DNA from: Symbiodinium natans
Taxonomy: Eukaryota > Sar > Dinophyceae > Suessiales > Symbiodiniaceae
Direction of reading: 5' to 3'
Assembly (NCBI GenBank): GCA_905221605.1
Contig: CAJNDS010002730.1
Location: 1-64,000 of the forward strand
DNA: 64,000 nt
Each line of letters opens with the position of its first letter. Position 1 is the stretch's first letter. A program made the position numbers and the translations under genes. Below, piece after piece: positions 22,661 through 35,427 of the stretch. The notes beneath the pieces were generated by a model, which made no database searches, was not told the origin of the DNA, and saw only the letters and a program-made list of their open reading frames with translations.

Positions 22661-24419
22661 GTTTGGCCCTCAACACCACATCACAAGCTGGCAACGCAGG
22701 TCAAGGTCAGAGATTTGTTCGGGCTTGGGGCGGCATGATTGCCAACTCCAGGTCCAGGAAAGCTTGGAAGCTTCGCGAGCTTTAGAGTTCCACCCACCCA
22801 CGAAGCCGCCGTAGACCAGTTTTGGGGGCTTTTGGGTGAAGGAGTCTTTTGCGCCATCTTTTACCGAGGAACGTAGCCATCGACAGTCCAACTCGTCAAG
22901 GGGTCCGACGTCTGCTTCCAGACTTGGTCCGCGAGCCCGCTGCCTGGCCAGGACAACCTGAAATCAGGGCATCTCGGCAGCTGCAGCCACTGCCAAGTCT
23001 AATCTACTAATCTGCTGCGCATAGCGAGAGTGGACCTGCCCAGTAACTTGAAGGCGAAACCGCCGTCAACCCGGAAGTTCTCGCGCTGGTCCAAGATCGA
23101 ATATTGGTAGGCGGACGGATTTCCGGCGTTACTGCCAATGCAAGGCAGTAGCTGAGCAGTCACTGCCGTTCTGCACACCGTGCTGCGGCCATGTGCTGGC
23201 AAGGCTCAGTGAAAGCTGATGTTGAACCCAAAGATGTGGCATCGTTTGGCGGAGCAAGAGCACATAGGAGTCGTGGAGCGACCACTGGCAAACAAGGTTT
23301 TTGCTGCCCTCTTCTTCGCTTCAGACTCTCCTCTTACTCTCCATCTTCTTCCTCCAACAATCAGAGGAGACGCCACGACAGGGCCACGAAGTTCCACCTC
23401 CCCTGACTCCGGGTCCTGGGACTCAACTGCAAGGTGTGCTGCTGTTCTTCGGTTTGGATGTGGCTGTGCTGGCTTAGAGGCGGGAAAAGTTCAGTTTGTG
23501 TTAAACAAACATCCTATATGTTCAGACCCCATGTAGTCACTTCTCCAAAGTATGGTCACTTTTTGGGTACCCTAGAAAAGAGGTGCCGCGCGCTTATAAG
23601 GACCAACAGGAACCATATTTTCGAGAACTTCGAGAACTCTCCATGTGTTTGTGCTTGGATGGCCAGGCAGCAATAAAATCCAGCTCCGGCATTGCCTGCC
23701 GGAGGATCCTGAGATGAGAACAGCCAGAACAGCCCATCCTAACTCCATAGTGAAGCCATGTGACTGCAAAAAGCCTGGTTGTTGCTGTGCTTTTGGCTTG
23801 GTTTTTCCTGGGCCGCGCTCACGAAGAGCGGATGGCAAGAATGGCAAAGCTGCCAGGGTGGTTTTGGTTGCGCGACTGTGCATTTCTGAACACTGAACTC
23901 AGATTCTTTTCAACCAGGTCAGATTCGTAGGTGCCCCCGAAACCCGTCTTACGGCGCACATGTGCCGCATGTGCATCGAGGAAGGACGCCAGCCGAGGCT
24001 CCAGGAACCATCACTAGAGGCGCTGACGCCTTCCAAAGCCTGGGTGAATCCCCCGCAGGGCGAGTGCAGGAGGCCAAGCTCTCGGCTGAATGGAGATGAG
24101 CGGCACCATCCAAAGAGCTCGAGTACTTGGCCAGATAGAGAGTCTCTTCGGGTGTCATCCCGTCCTGCACAAGTGTCCAGGCTATTTTCTGATCACAGGG
24201 TTCTCTTTGCAAGGCACTTGTGCCCCGCCTTTGTAATGAGAGAGGACTTGTGCGCAGACTATTGCATTAAGGCGACGCTAAGATCAATCTACACCTCTCT
24301 CCTTGCGGTAGAGCATGCTGCTGCGAAACAGATCACGAGAGACAGGGCAGTAGATTCCAGCCTTGTACCTTGCTGCAAAGCAATGGAGCTTAGGGCTTCC
24401 CAAGGGCTCCTAAGGGCTT
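22661..24419. other. No confidently recognisable gene
   Basis: The best exon candidate is minus strand, about 23035-23130 (AYQYSILDQRENFRVDGGFA), with no family match. The other frames are short and overlapping. Confidence 0.3.
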
Positions 24420-25620
24420 CTAAGGCTTACTAAGGCTTCCAGAGGCATTTGAATTGAGCAAAGATGAGCAAAGGCTCCAGTCGCCGTGCGTGACCTCCAT
24501 GCATGCCGAGTCCTCGGTGCATTTCGTGACCTGGCAGAAGAAGGTCAAATTGAGCGCGCTTGAGGACACACTTGCCGAGACCTGAGGACTTGGAATAACA
24601 ATGACACGAACAATGACACGACATCCTGGGGGAATGCTGGTCAAACATCCACATGCACAAAACGGCACTGCCCCCCTCGAGTGAACTCTTCCTTCATAGG
24701 CGGTAGAACTTCAGCATGCAGCTAGCTCATCAAACCATGTCTCGTTCTCTTTGTTGCGAAAAGGGGGATGAAAAAGTCAAACGTGAGATCCGGCAGCGCC
24801 TTGACCACAGCACTCTCTGGGCCTCCTCTTTGGACTTCACGACTTCCTCGGTATCTCTCCAAGATTCTGGGGGGCAAGCCTATATCAGTGCCAAAAGGTC
24901 GTGAGAGGGAGCATCTTCGCATCTCGGCATGTCTGTTTCCGGCCGTGCGTCGGTAGCACTGGTTTACTTGCATAATGTAGCCGGAACATGTCGCATCCAG
25001 ACGGCATGCAGCCCGGCAGTCAGCCTGATTCGCTTTTTGGGGTATGTTGATGACTTGTGTGGCTTTGGGTCTCAAGACCTGACCGCAAAGATGCACAAAG
25101 GCTTCTTGCCAGCCTAGTGCTGACTAAACTGCAAACCATACAGCTGCTTATTGGAGAAGGAGAAAGCTTGGCCTCATTGAACTCGAACAGATGTTCGCCG
25201 AAACCCGCGACAGTTTTTGGGACCTCGAGTCCAAGAGGTCGCATGGCCATGTAACTACGGGGGCATCTTAGATCATCTTAGTGTCTGCCACTCTGGTTAT
25301 TCCAACCTGGGTTTTGGCTTGGTGCCCTTTGCATGATAGGTCCACGGCCCAGCAGGTGTCATCCAGAATCACCACGTTGAGGTCCGCCTGCAGCACGACC
25401 CTCAATCTGTGGGCATGTTGGAGCATGGGTGTGTTGCAACGCTGGACAGGGGCTACCCCTGTCGCAGACTTCTCTTGTGAAGCATGACAAGATGTGGAAA
25501 GCGCGCCGCATGGAGCACGGCTGTGTCGTTGAGGCATCGAGCATCAAAGTACATGAAGGCTTTGCTCGTGTTACCGCTGTTGCCTGCCCTGAGAATCCCA
25601 AAGCAAAGAGGGGGGGGGGG
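24420..25620 (-). CDS. Candidate multi-exon gene with bulb-lectin-like and apple-like segments
   Basis: Minus-strand exon-like pieces in order: SGNTSKAFMYFDARCLNDTA (about 25490-25590); a bulb-type (mannose-binding) lectin-like block VVLQADLNVVILDDTCWAVD (about 25335-25400); a stretch with FGEHLFEFNEAKLSP (about 25165-25215); a cysteine-rich apple/PAN-like block ADCRAACRLDATCSGYIMQ followed by NQCYRR (about 24935-25020); and TKCTEDSACMEVTHGDWSLC (about 24465-24525). The pieces are in different frames, consistent with introns. Such mosaics suggest a secreted or surface protein that binds sugars. Start, stop and splice sites are not fixed, so I treat this as an incomplete gene model. Confidence 0.4.
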
Positions 25621-26396
25621 CCATCGGTTGCAGGGTGTGCGCAAAACTCGGTCTGCCTTGATCGGCGGCACAGATGCCAAGTCCGGAAAGACTCCCCAGA
25701 CCGAGCAGGTCAAAGAGATCCTCCAAACAAAAAAGAAAGCAAAAAACAGTGGATGAGAGAAAGAAAGAGAAAGAAGGCGAGCTTCGGGCGGCGTTAGACG
25801 CCACTTCATGCTGCATCTATGAGCCCATGGCCAGCTCCGCTCCTTGTTTACGTCTATCGCAGCTCCGACACTAAACGAGAGGCAAGCTGAACGTTCTCAA
25901 TGTTTGAGGCTGGTGTCTCGCTGCGTTCAGAATACCAGAAAATGCTCAGAGCGTCGAAGATCTTCCTAGCCAGCCCTGCCAGTCGTGACCTGGGTGAATG
26001 TTCAAGCCTGTGTCTGGAGGACCAGCTCATCCTTAACGCGTCCGCCCCCCAAATCTTCCACGTCCTCCTTCTGATGACGTTGCTCGTCATGGAATCGAAG
26101 ACGGTCGAGAGCCTCAGCGGGGTGCGTCGACGACTCACGACGAATCTGAATGAAGTTCCGATCTCTCACCCGGCACAGGGTTGAATATCCCATCACACTG
26201 ACCCCCCCCCACATTGAACCCCCCCAAGTCTGCAGAGTGCTCATCGGACTTTTCCCCCCTGAACTCGGAAGCTCCAGAATCAAACGCCGAAGAGTGGCCC
26301 TGGGTCAGGAGCTACGGCGATGGATCCTTCTGGTGTAACCTGGCGAACTCAAGGAACTCTGAAGGCTCAGGCGCAACGACTTGAGGGGTTTCTAAG
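25621..26396. other. Unassigned; short G and C runs
   Basis: A G run lies at 25611-25620 and a C run at 26201-26210. Frames on both strands between 25854 and 26290 have no recognisable domain. Confidence 0.35.
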
Positions 26397-26531
26397 GGCT
26401 CTCTCTCTCTCTCTCTCTCTCCCTTCCTTTCTTTCTTTCGAAGGGCATGGGAGCCAAAGCCCCCTCCCTCTCCCTCTCCCTCTCCCTCTCCCTCTCCCTC
26501 CCCCTCTCCCTCTCCCCCTCCCTCTCTCTCC

Positions 26532-26588
<57 letters not shown>
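26397..26588. repeat. (CT)n / (CCCTCT)n microsatellite
   Basis: (CT)n, then an 80-bp block of CCCTCTC-type units, then a further pure CT run of about 40 bp. The Leu/Pro/Ser and Arg/Glu frames are repeat artefacts. Confidence 0.96.
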
Positions 26589-26590
<2 letters not shown>

Positions 26591-29425
26591 AACAACAAAA
26601 AACGAATGGAAGACTAAACTTTACTAAACTCAAAGAAAGTCACAGTACACGCCTGTTGCATTGGAAGCTGCGGGGCATATGACATCCACAGAGTTGCCGC
26701 CCGAAAATGCCCGAAAATGGTGAAAAAGGCTCTTCGCTAGTCGCCAAGGCTACTGGCTTAAAGAGGTGCGGGGAGAGGATATGAGAGGATTGCGCGGAGG
26801 CCTCCAAAACTGGGTAGCCCTCGACCAAGCCCGTGTTCAGCAGCTCATTGAACTCGTACTTGACCGACGCGACCCCCGACGAGCAGGACACTTTGAAGGA
26901 CTTGGCAGCGCTGTGGCAATGTACAATGTACTGCCGGCTTGGATACTTGTTGTCAGTGTTGTGTGTTAGAGAATATGAGAGTTCATAGTGGCCTGGATGT
27001 TTGTCGCGAGGGCTCTGAGGAAGAGGAAGACGGGTGTTTATTGTCGGGGTTTGGATTTTTCACACACAAGAGAGTCAGGGAGTTCAGGGCTTCAGGAGCT
27101 TCTTGAGTGACAAATGAATGAAGCCGTTGACACTGCATATCCCGGCGGCACAACAGCGCTGCCCTACACCCGGCATCCCCAACAAAAAGACAAAAATCGG
27201 AGGAAATCTTGACTACTAGGCGCATCTAGACGCCCGGGCCCTCTTTCGTCCCAAGGCTCCGAAGGCGCCAACAGCCCCGTTCCCGCAGGCCGCACCAGCT
27301 TCAGGAGCGGGAGCTGCTCCCCAAGGGTTGCGGACACGGCCGCAATCTGGGCTTGAGGGAGTTCTGAGTTCAGGGGCCTTTCGAGGCGTCAATTCGGCGC
27401 AGCGTACTTGGGGGTTTTATGCTCTGTGCAGAGCCGCTTGGTGAATCGTAAGCATCTGCGGGTTCGGGTCTATGGAGTTATAAGGTTTTGAGCGTTTTTG
27501 GCTTGGGCTTTGGGTTCAGGGTCCAGAAAGGCTTAGACTGCCCCACACCGGACATGATCCTTCAAGACCCTGAATATATCGGGAACCATCTCTCGCGGCC
27601 CGACGTCCCCAGAGAACAAAACTTATGGCTACCTTGTAAGCGCGATGGCGAATGCACAAGGAGATCGCTTTCTAGATGTTGCTAGCTTGCCCAGGCAGGT
27701 TCAAGTGGTTCAATCATCAAGCATGTCTCAATTCCATGTTCAAGGAGTTGAACTGCACAACATCAAGCGGTGGACTGCAGAACTGCCAGCACACTGAATA
27801 TCAGTTCATTGATACTCCACCAAGGTCCCGCAGGTCTCATGCACGGCTCAGACAAGGCAAACCAGGCCTCGTACGTCAAACTGGTCCACGGCAATCGGCC
27901 CAATGCTACGAAGCGAGCCTCTCCGACTCTTTCGGGGTTTGGTGGCAAGACGTGCTCAAACGCCCAAACACCCGCATAAATTGGCACGCGTACACACAGA
28001 TAGATATTGTCTACATTTTGCCTAATGCAAACTACATCTTCCTATTTATTACCTATTCGGTGCCGTTTATCTCAGCAAGCTTATCTAGAAGACTGTTTCT
28101 TTATGTTCGTTGCTTGCCATGCAATGGGTTGTTGTCAGATACTGCCCACGAAAACCTACACTCTGGCTGTGCAACTGATCTTGTATGCGTTCATGTTGTT
28201 TGGTTGTGCTTGCATAGCTTTCCAACTACTTGTCATGGACCAGGCCGCACACCTATAGCTGAGTTTGAAACTGGTTTTGGCTTATGTTTCTTCCCCTAAG
28301 ATAGTTCATAGATAGTTCTATAACTTTTGGGCTGAACTTAACAAAGCGGGCGCAGAGAACGGGGCCCTCCAACGAAAACGTTCCTTCTTCGCAGCTCCCA
28401 GCTGGCCGTGGCTTTTTGGGTCCGGAGGATAGGTCCCTAGTGGTCCCTACATGACTTTTTCGGGCCGGGGCACGCGCTTGCACGCGCTTTGCGAAGTTCG
28501 GAGAGCCACCCCTCGTTCCGAATCTTCGATGAAACGATGCTCATGATGCTCGCTTTGTGGGCTCCGGCAGCGCCGCCACACAGGGACCTCGTTCGACACC
28601 TCATCTTCGGTGTCGAACGAGGTCTGGGCAACTTGGACCAACCGTTCGACGCGTGGAAGAAGGCATGTTGAACGGATTCTGGCGGCATGGCCCCCCAAAG
28701 AAGCATCGCTTGCAAGCGTCACGAGCATCAATGGTACTCGTAAACACCCTGCCGCGAGCCCGCCCTTGGGCAAATCGCGCCACACCCTGGCCGCTGTCTG
28801 TCTGAAGCACCGAAGGCAGCATAGGTATGTGTTAACATGAACATGCAGATATAATCTCAAAATGAACACGCATATGTATATGCATATATTTAGAAATGAT
28901 CACCCCTGCCAGCAACCCGCGCTACCTACGGTGTTTTTTACTCTTTCTATACACACCATAGACTTGATGCGTGCGTATCCTTTCGCTTGTGTTACTTGTG
29001 TTTAAGTTCCCAAAATCCGGTTCGACAGATGATATCAACTCTACACAAAGAGTGTGCTTTTCCGTTCCCAACCCTTCCCCCCGCACTGATTTCAGTGCCT
29101 TCCCCTCCCCCCCCCCCCCGCCCTCTCCTGTGGGACCCCGCCAGATTGCTTGGAGGAGCTTTACACCAAAGCAGGACCAGCTGAAGCAGTTCGAGCTTCG
29201 CTCCCTATAGATCTGTGTCGAACACGGTACATCAATGGGAGCAGAATCATACAGAGATGTACTTTCTTGGCTTAAAAAAAAAATTAACTGCATGCCCTTG
29301 TTGCAGCGGCCGGCCTTGCGCTCCGTGAATGTGGCCTCACAAACGGCAGTTATAGCTGAGGGGGGGCTGAGGTACACAAGTTCCAGAGAAGAGACGGCTC
29401 AACGATGAAGCGTTTCAAAAGTACG
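26589..29425. other. Long stretch without a supported gene
   Basis: The longest frame (forward, about 27676-28299) shows no domain and is overlapped by equally open minus-strand frames. A perfect short inverted repeat, GACCTCGTTCGACACC and its complement GGTGTCGAACGAGGTC, lies at 28583-28625. A C run lies at 29110-29119. I can support nothing else. Confidence 0.3.
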
Positions 29426-31874
29426 TCACAGCGGCACCTCGTCGTGCTGCTGGAGGGCAGATTCAGGCACCGTGATCTTCGAGCCATTGGTATCTGGCCC
29501 TTGATACTCGAGCTTCCAAATTTCCGACCCGCCCCCCTCGCACATGGCCACCTCCAGCTGGTGGGTGCCGGAGTGTAGGAAATGGCTTGAACTGGTTTTC
29601 GCCCAAAACCCGCACTTGGGCTTCGAGATGATCATCTGGCCGTTTAAGTACGTGACCGCGCCTCATGCCAAACTCTTCGCTCAATCAGATCTCTCATCTC
29701 TCTCTCTCTCTCTCTCACACCACATCTCTACTCATGCCCCCGCTTGGCAAGGCACCATCATCCGAGGATTGCGTAAACTGGTAGTAACCCGGAAGCGTTA
29801 TGACCAGGTATCCTGTGCACCTGCATGTCGATGCTCGGGAAGCTGTTGGGTGCACAAGACTGGCAAAGATTGGCCCGCCTGATGCAAAATAGGCTGGTTT
29901 GCTGCGCCTCGGGAAAGTTGTTGTAAAAGTCGATTTGTGGCACCACGACGCTGTTCCCCGGGGTCCTTCCATGAGCTCTCGATTTGTTCTCAAGTCGGAA
30001 GATCAAGGCAGCAACTTTTTCAAGTGCTGACGTGGGTCTTCTGTGAAAGGTCTGGCACGTGGCACGTCAACGTGCCGTAGTAATACTGACACTGGAGACC
30101 AGCTGGGCTGTCCGAAGCCAGCGCCTCTGCATCACGTCTGCGCTTCAACGAGCTCTGAAACCCGCAAAGGCCGCAAAGGGTGTGGGGGTGGAACCAGGAC
30201 TGGTTCAGGACTGGTTTCAGGGGTTCAAGAGACAAGCCGTATTCCAGGCGCCTTGTGAAGGGCCTTCACAACGCAAATCCCACCATGTTGGCCTGCCAAA
30301 GTGGCGTCCTGGCAGGAGCATCAGCTCCGAGTAGCGTTGAGAGTTTTCAGGGGATCGGGGGCTGGCCGGGCTTGAATGCACTCTGCTTTGTCTCGTCTGC
30401 ATGCTCACATGATGCCCCTGCACCTCTGTGTCCACAGATCCGCCGGCCGTGCCCGAAGTTAGCCGGAGGTCCCCCGTAGTCGAGTCCACCTTCCACACAG
30501 CATCACACGTCGCTGCAACATGCTGCAAATGTTTGGACATCTCAGGAGAGTGGACTTGTCACGAAGCGAAACATGTCACCCCTCATCCCTTATCCGAGCC
30601 TGCAGCCAGTCCACAACCGGTGCACACTGCACCTCGAAGTCTTTCCACTCGCCGGGTGCCTGCACCAAAAAGAACAGAACCTTCCTGAGAGGCCTTTCTC
30701 CGTCATTTCTTGAACGAAATCTTGCTGCTTTAAACATGCTTAAACCCTTGCACCTTGCAAATGTGTGCCAGAGCCAGGCCTTGCTGGCCACGGTCGGCTG
30801 GGGCGCCTTAACGCCTGCTCCTACTTCTGAGGGAGGCCTAGGGAAACAAAACACACGGAACAACACCTCTCCAAGCGGAGATGCAGCTCTGCAAGACTCA
30901 CAAAATTGCTCGGAAAAGGCTTTTGAGGCTCCTTCAAAGAAGAGCACCGGCGCCCCGTAGTTCAGGAAGTCCATGGCAATCTTCACGGGCGTGTCGTAGG
31001 TCAGTCCCGGCGCCTCGTGTCATGAAGTCGCTTCACAAAGAGTTGTGGGCAGTTGCAGGAAATGTCATTGGGGCGGCACGTGCCTGATGAGCTGTCACCG
31101 TGCACTCGACGCTGAAACTCTCGACTCGGCGCGGGTAGAGGCTTCCCGTGGGCCGCGAGATGATCCCGGTTGCACCATCCATCTGCAAGCCGTAGTCCGG
31201 AAATTCACAGTCCTCGTTGAGGGAATAGCGTGGTGCAGTGCGGACGGAGGGCAGCACTCGCACAGAGCTGCCCAAGACCAAGTGCACGGAAGGGTAGAAG
31301 AAGGGAGTGGGGCTAATGATGCCGCCGCCACACGTGCAGCATGCCTCGCAAAGCAGCAGTGACAAGCAGTGACGGTGCGACAGAAACTTACAGGAACTAG
31401 GACCTTTGGGGCGCCCCAGGCCTCGTTGCTGCTCTTGCCACGGACCTTGATGTCATTGCAGTCGGCAGCGGCGAGCTGTGGGCATGTCTTTCCGGCCAAG
31501 TTCGTCCAACCGGCCGAATCTGCGCAAGCGATGCAGTTCCCTTCACGCTCGATGAAGCCACCGGCGCACTCCCTGCAAGCAGCGCCATCAGAGGTAGCCC
31601 TGGCACAGCCAGCACAGAAACGACCGCTCTCCTCGCAACAGGTAGACGTCGAGACGCTTGGCCCATAATGCCTCAGCTCGATGTGAGCCGATTGGCAAGT
31701 CGTTTCGACCTGCGACGTGATGTTCGCCTTGGCCTGGGTCTCCCTCGCCGTTGCCCGAGAAAGACGAGCCGAAGCGGAGGCTTGGGTCGCTTGGGTCGCT
31801 TGGGACATGGCAACCTTCTTCTTGGACCTGGCATAGGCCATGGGTTCAGGGTTGTGCTGCAAAACCCTACACAC
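29426..31874 (-). CDS. PA14-domain, cysteine-rich mosaic protein, multi-exon
   Basis: Minus-strand exons can be read in order. A growth-factor-receptor-like cysteine segment comes first (about 31395-31665; CCEESGRFCAGCAR, ACRECAGGFIEREGNCIACA). A 47-bp intron with a GTAAGT donor (31391) and AG acceptor (31345) joins it in frame to ACCTCGGGIISPTPFFYP. This begins a putative Ig-like (He_PIG-type) unit, with RTAPRYSLNEDCEFPDYGLQ, DGATGIIS and SVECTVTA, to about 31085. Further pieces follow near 30900-31020 and 30425-30510. A PA14 domain then starts at about 30120 (GLQCQYYYGTL), continues with VVVPQIDFYNNF and GYYQFTQSSDDGA (about 29780), and ends with THQLEVAMCEGGGSEIWKLE and QGPDTNGS (about 29470-29550), with a stop at 29426. 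PA14 is a carbohydrate-binding beta-barrel, so a surface or secreted role is likely. Most exon ends are approximate and the N-terminus is not defined. Confidence 0.7.
31345..31391 (-). other. 47-bp spliceosomal intron
   Basis: It starts GTAAGTTTCTGTCGC and ends TGCTTTGCGAG on the minus strand. Removing it joins two cysteine-rich coding pieces in the same frame (VLVP to ACCTCGGG). No other intron of this gene could be placed this precisely. Confidence 0.65.
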
Positions 31875-32062
31875 CAGTGCCTCTCACGGCAGCCCTGGAA
31901 CAGGGAGGTGTTCCATCGCGCGGCCTGTGCAAAGGGAGTGCTGCAGTACGAGAAGCCAGAAGACATGATGCAGATACAGCCCAATGGATATGAACCACCA
32001 TCCAAACGTGATGTGATGTGACAGGATCCACTCTGGAGCCCCCCTCTGACAGTGGTCGTCGT

Positions 32063-32215
32063 CATACATCATACATCATACATCATACATCATACATCAT
32101 ACATCATACATCATACATCATACATCATACATCATACATCATACATCATACATCATACATCATGCATCATACATCCTCATCCTCGTCCTCGTCCTCGTCC
32201 TCATCCTCACTTCGA
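32063..32215. repeat. (ACATCAT)n heptamer array followed by (CCTCGT)n
   Basis: About 16 copies of a 7-bp unit, 32063-32174, with one GCATCAT variant, followed by CCTCAT/CCTCGT hexamers to about 32213. Because 7 is not a multiple of 3, all three frames read the same amino-acid cycle. Confidence 0.96.
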
Positions 32216-32344
32216 GGTTCATTGTACGTATTCACCAATTATAACTGTACTTATAACCCACTTATAAGCCCCTTAAGTGCCCTAATATGGTTTATAAGTA
32301 CAGCTATAAGTAGTACAGTTTTACTTCTTTATTACGTACCATGA

Positions 32345-32460
32345 ACCTCCAAGCATCCTCATCCTCATCCCCATCTCCATCCTCATCCTCATCCCCATCA
32401 TGATCCTCACCATCATCCTCATCGTCATCGTCATCGCCATCCATCGTCATCATGGTCATG
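32345..32460. repeat. (CATCCT)n / (CATCGT)n low-complexity tract
   Basis: CATCCTCAT, CCCCATC and CATCGTCAT words. No gene. Confidence 0.88.
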
Positions 32461-34515
32461 ACAGCTGTCTGACAGCATGGTTCAACATTCTAACCAGCAG
32501 CAACAATGTCGTCGTAGTCATACGGAGAGGCCCGCCCCCCAATATCGATACGAAGACATGTATCAAGGTGACTTCCTTGACGTTTTTGCCTTGATGCGTC
32601 ACGACAAAGCCTACTGGGGTAAAAGGAAAAGGGTTGATTCTTTACAAGTCTGAGAGACACCTTGAAAGCAAGAACATGCTGCTGAGATTGGGCACCCCAG
32701 ATCTCCTGCCTCTGCCTGCACTCCAACTGCTCCAGCTGCCTCACCTTCCTCCAGCTCCTTCTTCATGTCCTCGAGTTCTTCGAGCTTCTCCTCAGAAGCG
32801 ATTGACACAGCATGGCCATGCTGGCCCACACTTGACGTGATTGAGCCCATATCAAGCCGGAGGGGCGCATGGGCACGCTAGAATCTGAGTCCAAGAGGCC
32901 AAGAGCTTCTTCATGTCCGGATGATGGAGTTGAACGCACGCTGTGTCCTCAACGTCGTCGTCAGCGCCATGACCATGTCTTGCGTGCGCGTGGCACACAT
33001 GACACCTGGGATGAAGGAGTAAAAGAAACCTGCAGCAGCAGACCACACAAGCTTTCTACTCCATAGTCCCTCCAAACATGCACTCAAAATGTTGCAACGC
33101 TGCTCGTAGGCCTGACAGCACTACAGCAATCATGATGTGTCAACACCCAGGAAGCAACACCGCTGCAACTTCGCAACTCTCACGACACCATGTACACGAA
33201 GACATGAGTGTCAGAGAAGATGCGGCGCGTGCAAGGGCAGAACGATGAAGAAAGCCAGACTTGAAACAGGGCACGCCAATAAAAACAGTGCTCGTAGAAC
33301 GAAGAATGCCATGCGGATAGCTATCTCGCTTGGCACATTTTAAGCGCTGTTGGCACATCGAAAAGGAAACACTGCGGATGCGAGCCGTGCATGCTGACAA
33401 TTCAATCAACAGCTGATGGGTTCGAATGTCATTACCGCGCAGCGCCTAAACAGATTTAAGATACTTACGGCCACAGCTACGTCCCTCTGGGTTGGACAGG
33501 TGCTCCATGTCGATCCATGTTCCCATGTCAACAAAAAGCACTAGGCTGAGACGAAAGGCGCACTGTGTGCTTCGCTTGTGGGATTTGCATCGGATTCCTG
33601 CTTTGACTTGCACTGCTTCTCAGCATTCACTGAGAGGCTCGCCGACATGTTTTTTTTTCCCCTGCCATGAGCTCCCTCAAAGGACCGTCATGGATCGCAC
33701 TTTGGGGGGACCCACACTCGGAATCGGCCTCTTGCGCTTGCGCCCGCCTTCCCCTAATCTTCGGTCCAGGGGCTTCGTTCCACTGAGCTGTTAAAACGGC
33801 TATTGCCACTCTTTCAACCGCCTGTTCTTGATGGAGTTATGTTTTCTGTGCGCAAGATACGACCGTCTGATACATCGCTCACGGGAAAACAAAAAACAAA
33901 AAACAAAAAGGAAATGATGAACACGACATTGGGTACCTAATTGAACGTTTTTTGCAACATAGTTTGCCGGAGCTCTTTCTGCTGTTGAAAAAATGCACAA
34001 AAGCAGGAAAATGTTAAATCCATGTACATGAGCTAAGTACTCGAGTGATTGTGTGACCTCCTTAGACTCCTTAGATGTAAGAACCGCATGAAACATCTAT
34101 CGTTGCGTAGCTTCAATGAGAGCGGACCTGGGCGTAGCACTAAACATGTGCCGGTGTGTAGAAAGTAACTGAAATACCAACGTGTCTGGCTGCATGCTGG
34201 CTTGCTGCCCGTGATAACACTTCAAACGCCGGAGCCCCGACAGAACGTGTTCCAGCACTTGGCCACAAAAGAATCCCGGGCTGCTTTCTGTCCACTGTGT
34301 GCAGAACAAATATGTTGGAGCAAAACGATCACTTTGTCTTGCTTTTCGTTTTTTAAAATAAAATAATTCCACTGACATAAATAACAAAGCCATTGTATGT
34401 TGTCACTTGCCAACAACCCTGTCCTCTAGCCAAAACGCCTGAGAACACACCAAGCAAACTAAAAGTTGGCCTTTTGAAATCAAGTGTTCCTAGCAAGGGG
34501 AACCCGAACAGTGAC
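32461..34515. other. No recognisable gene
   Basis: Short overlapping frames on both strands. An A-rich ACAAAAA run lies at 33890-33910. I see no domain, RNA gene or repeat of note. Confidence 0.35.
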
Positions 34516-34517
34516 AT

Positions 34518-34650
34518 GTCCTGGAACGCCTGGCAAGACCCACAATGGTTTGTGCTAGGGACCTGATGAGGACCTGCGGCATCTGCTGAACCTGGGACGC
34601 CTGGCAAAAGACCCACAGGTCTGTGCTGCAATGGGACCTGAGGACCTGTG
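34518..34650. repeat. Two-copy tandem duplication (about 71-bp period)
   Basis: The words GGAACGCCTGGCAAGACCCA...GGACCTGATGAGGACCTG and GGGACGCCTGGCAAAAGACC...GGACCTGAGGACCTG repeat with about 80% similarity. Confidence 0.7.
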
Positions 34651-35237
34651 GCACAGCGCTTCTTTACTGAGGCTCTGGGCATTGCTGGCTAAACTGCGAC
34701 GCAGCCAAATGCAGCGCAAAAGATCATCTCGCAAAAAATGAAAAAAATAAGAAAGCCTTTTCAAGCCCTTCCTTCAAAGCCCTCTTTAAATTAAATTTAA
34801 AAATTCCACAGCGAATACCTCTTGAAGTTTTAAGTCCCTTCTGAATCCCAATATTAGCCTCCTTTTAAGTCTTTACACAATTTAAAAAAAAAATCACAAA
34901 ACAGCTCTTCCGCAGCTGTAAGAAATTTCAAGCGTGGCCAAACACGCATGGCAGCAACGGGTGCCCTTATCGTCTTAGTTTGTGCTCTGAAAAGAGGCGT
35001 TCGCAAAGAAATCAAACAATTACAAGAAAATCCAACAAGGAACAAAGCCTTTCCGGGTACAAGTCTATCTCCATCGTGCCGCACGTAGGGCAATTAAACC
35101 AACCGCTAAAAGAGAAATCCATCGTCAGAAAGCAGACCAAGGCAGACTTAAGGTTTGGGGTTTTGGGTTCAGGGTTCCTATTTAAGGCCGTTGGGCTTGC
35201 CAGCACATCCACCTGCTGCGCCGACGTCGCCTTGGTT
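34651..35237. other. No recognisable gene
   Basis: AT-richer sequence with A runs at 34885-34895. No supported feature. Confidence 0.4.
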
Positions 35238-35283
35238 CTGAGGCTTTAGGGTTTTGGGGTTTATCGGGTTTAGGGTTGAGGGT
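35238..35283 (+). repeat. Eroded telomere-like patch
   Basis: TTTAGGGTTTTGGGGTTTAT then GGGTTTAGGG, just left of the gene fragment that flanks element 1. Confidence 0.6.
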
Positions 35284-35312
35284 ATAAAGATTTCAAAAAC
35301 TCAGATATCCCC

Positions 35313-35427
35313 ATTCCGGACGGCATCCCTGAGTGGGGAGTTGATGAGCAAGAGCTGCCCCCAATGCAGGTCATGCCCAGCCGTACGCGTTCCCATACCA
35401 CCTCCGATGGCCATCGCTCTCGGCGTT
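35313..35427 (+). pseudogene. Fragment related to the C-terminus of the gene at 55.1-56.3 kb
   Basis: The forward frame reads DGIPEWGVDEQELPPMQVMP and soon after SDGHRSRR, then a stop. The gene ending at 56282 reads TGIPEWGVSEEELPQVSGG and then SAGHRPRRPDWEGPWQ. Protein-level similarity with a small indel suggests a paralogous gene copy, not simple sequence. It lies 124 bp left of element 1's LTR. A piece matching the next residues (RPDWEGSWQ) lies just beyond the element's other end. Confidence 0.6.

Noticed and set aside
26397-26588. Arg/Glu-repeat and Leu/Ser-repeat proteins
   Set aside because: Explained by the CT microsatellite.
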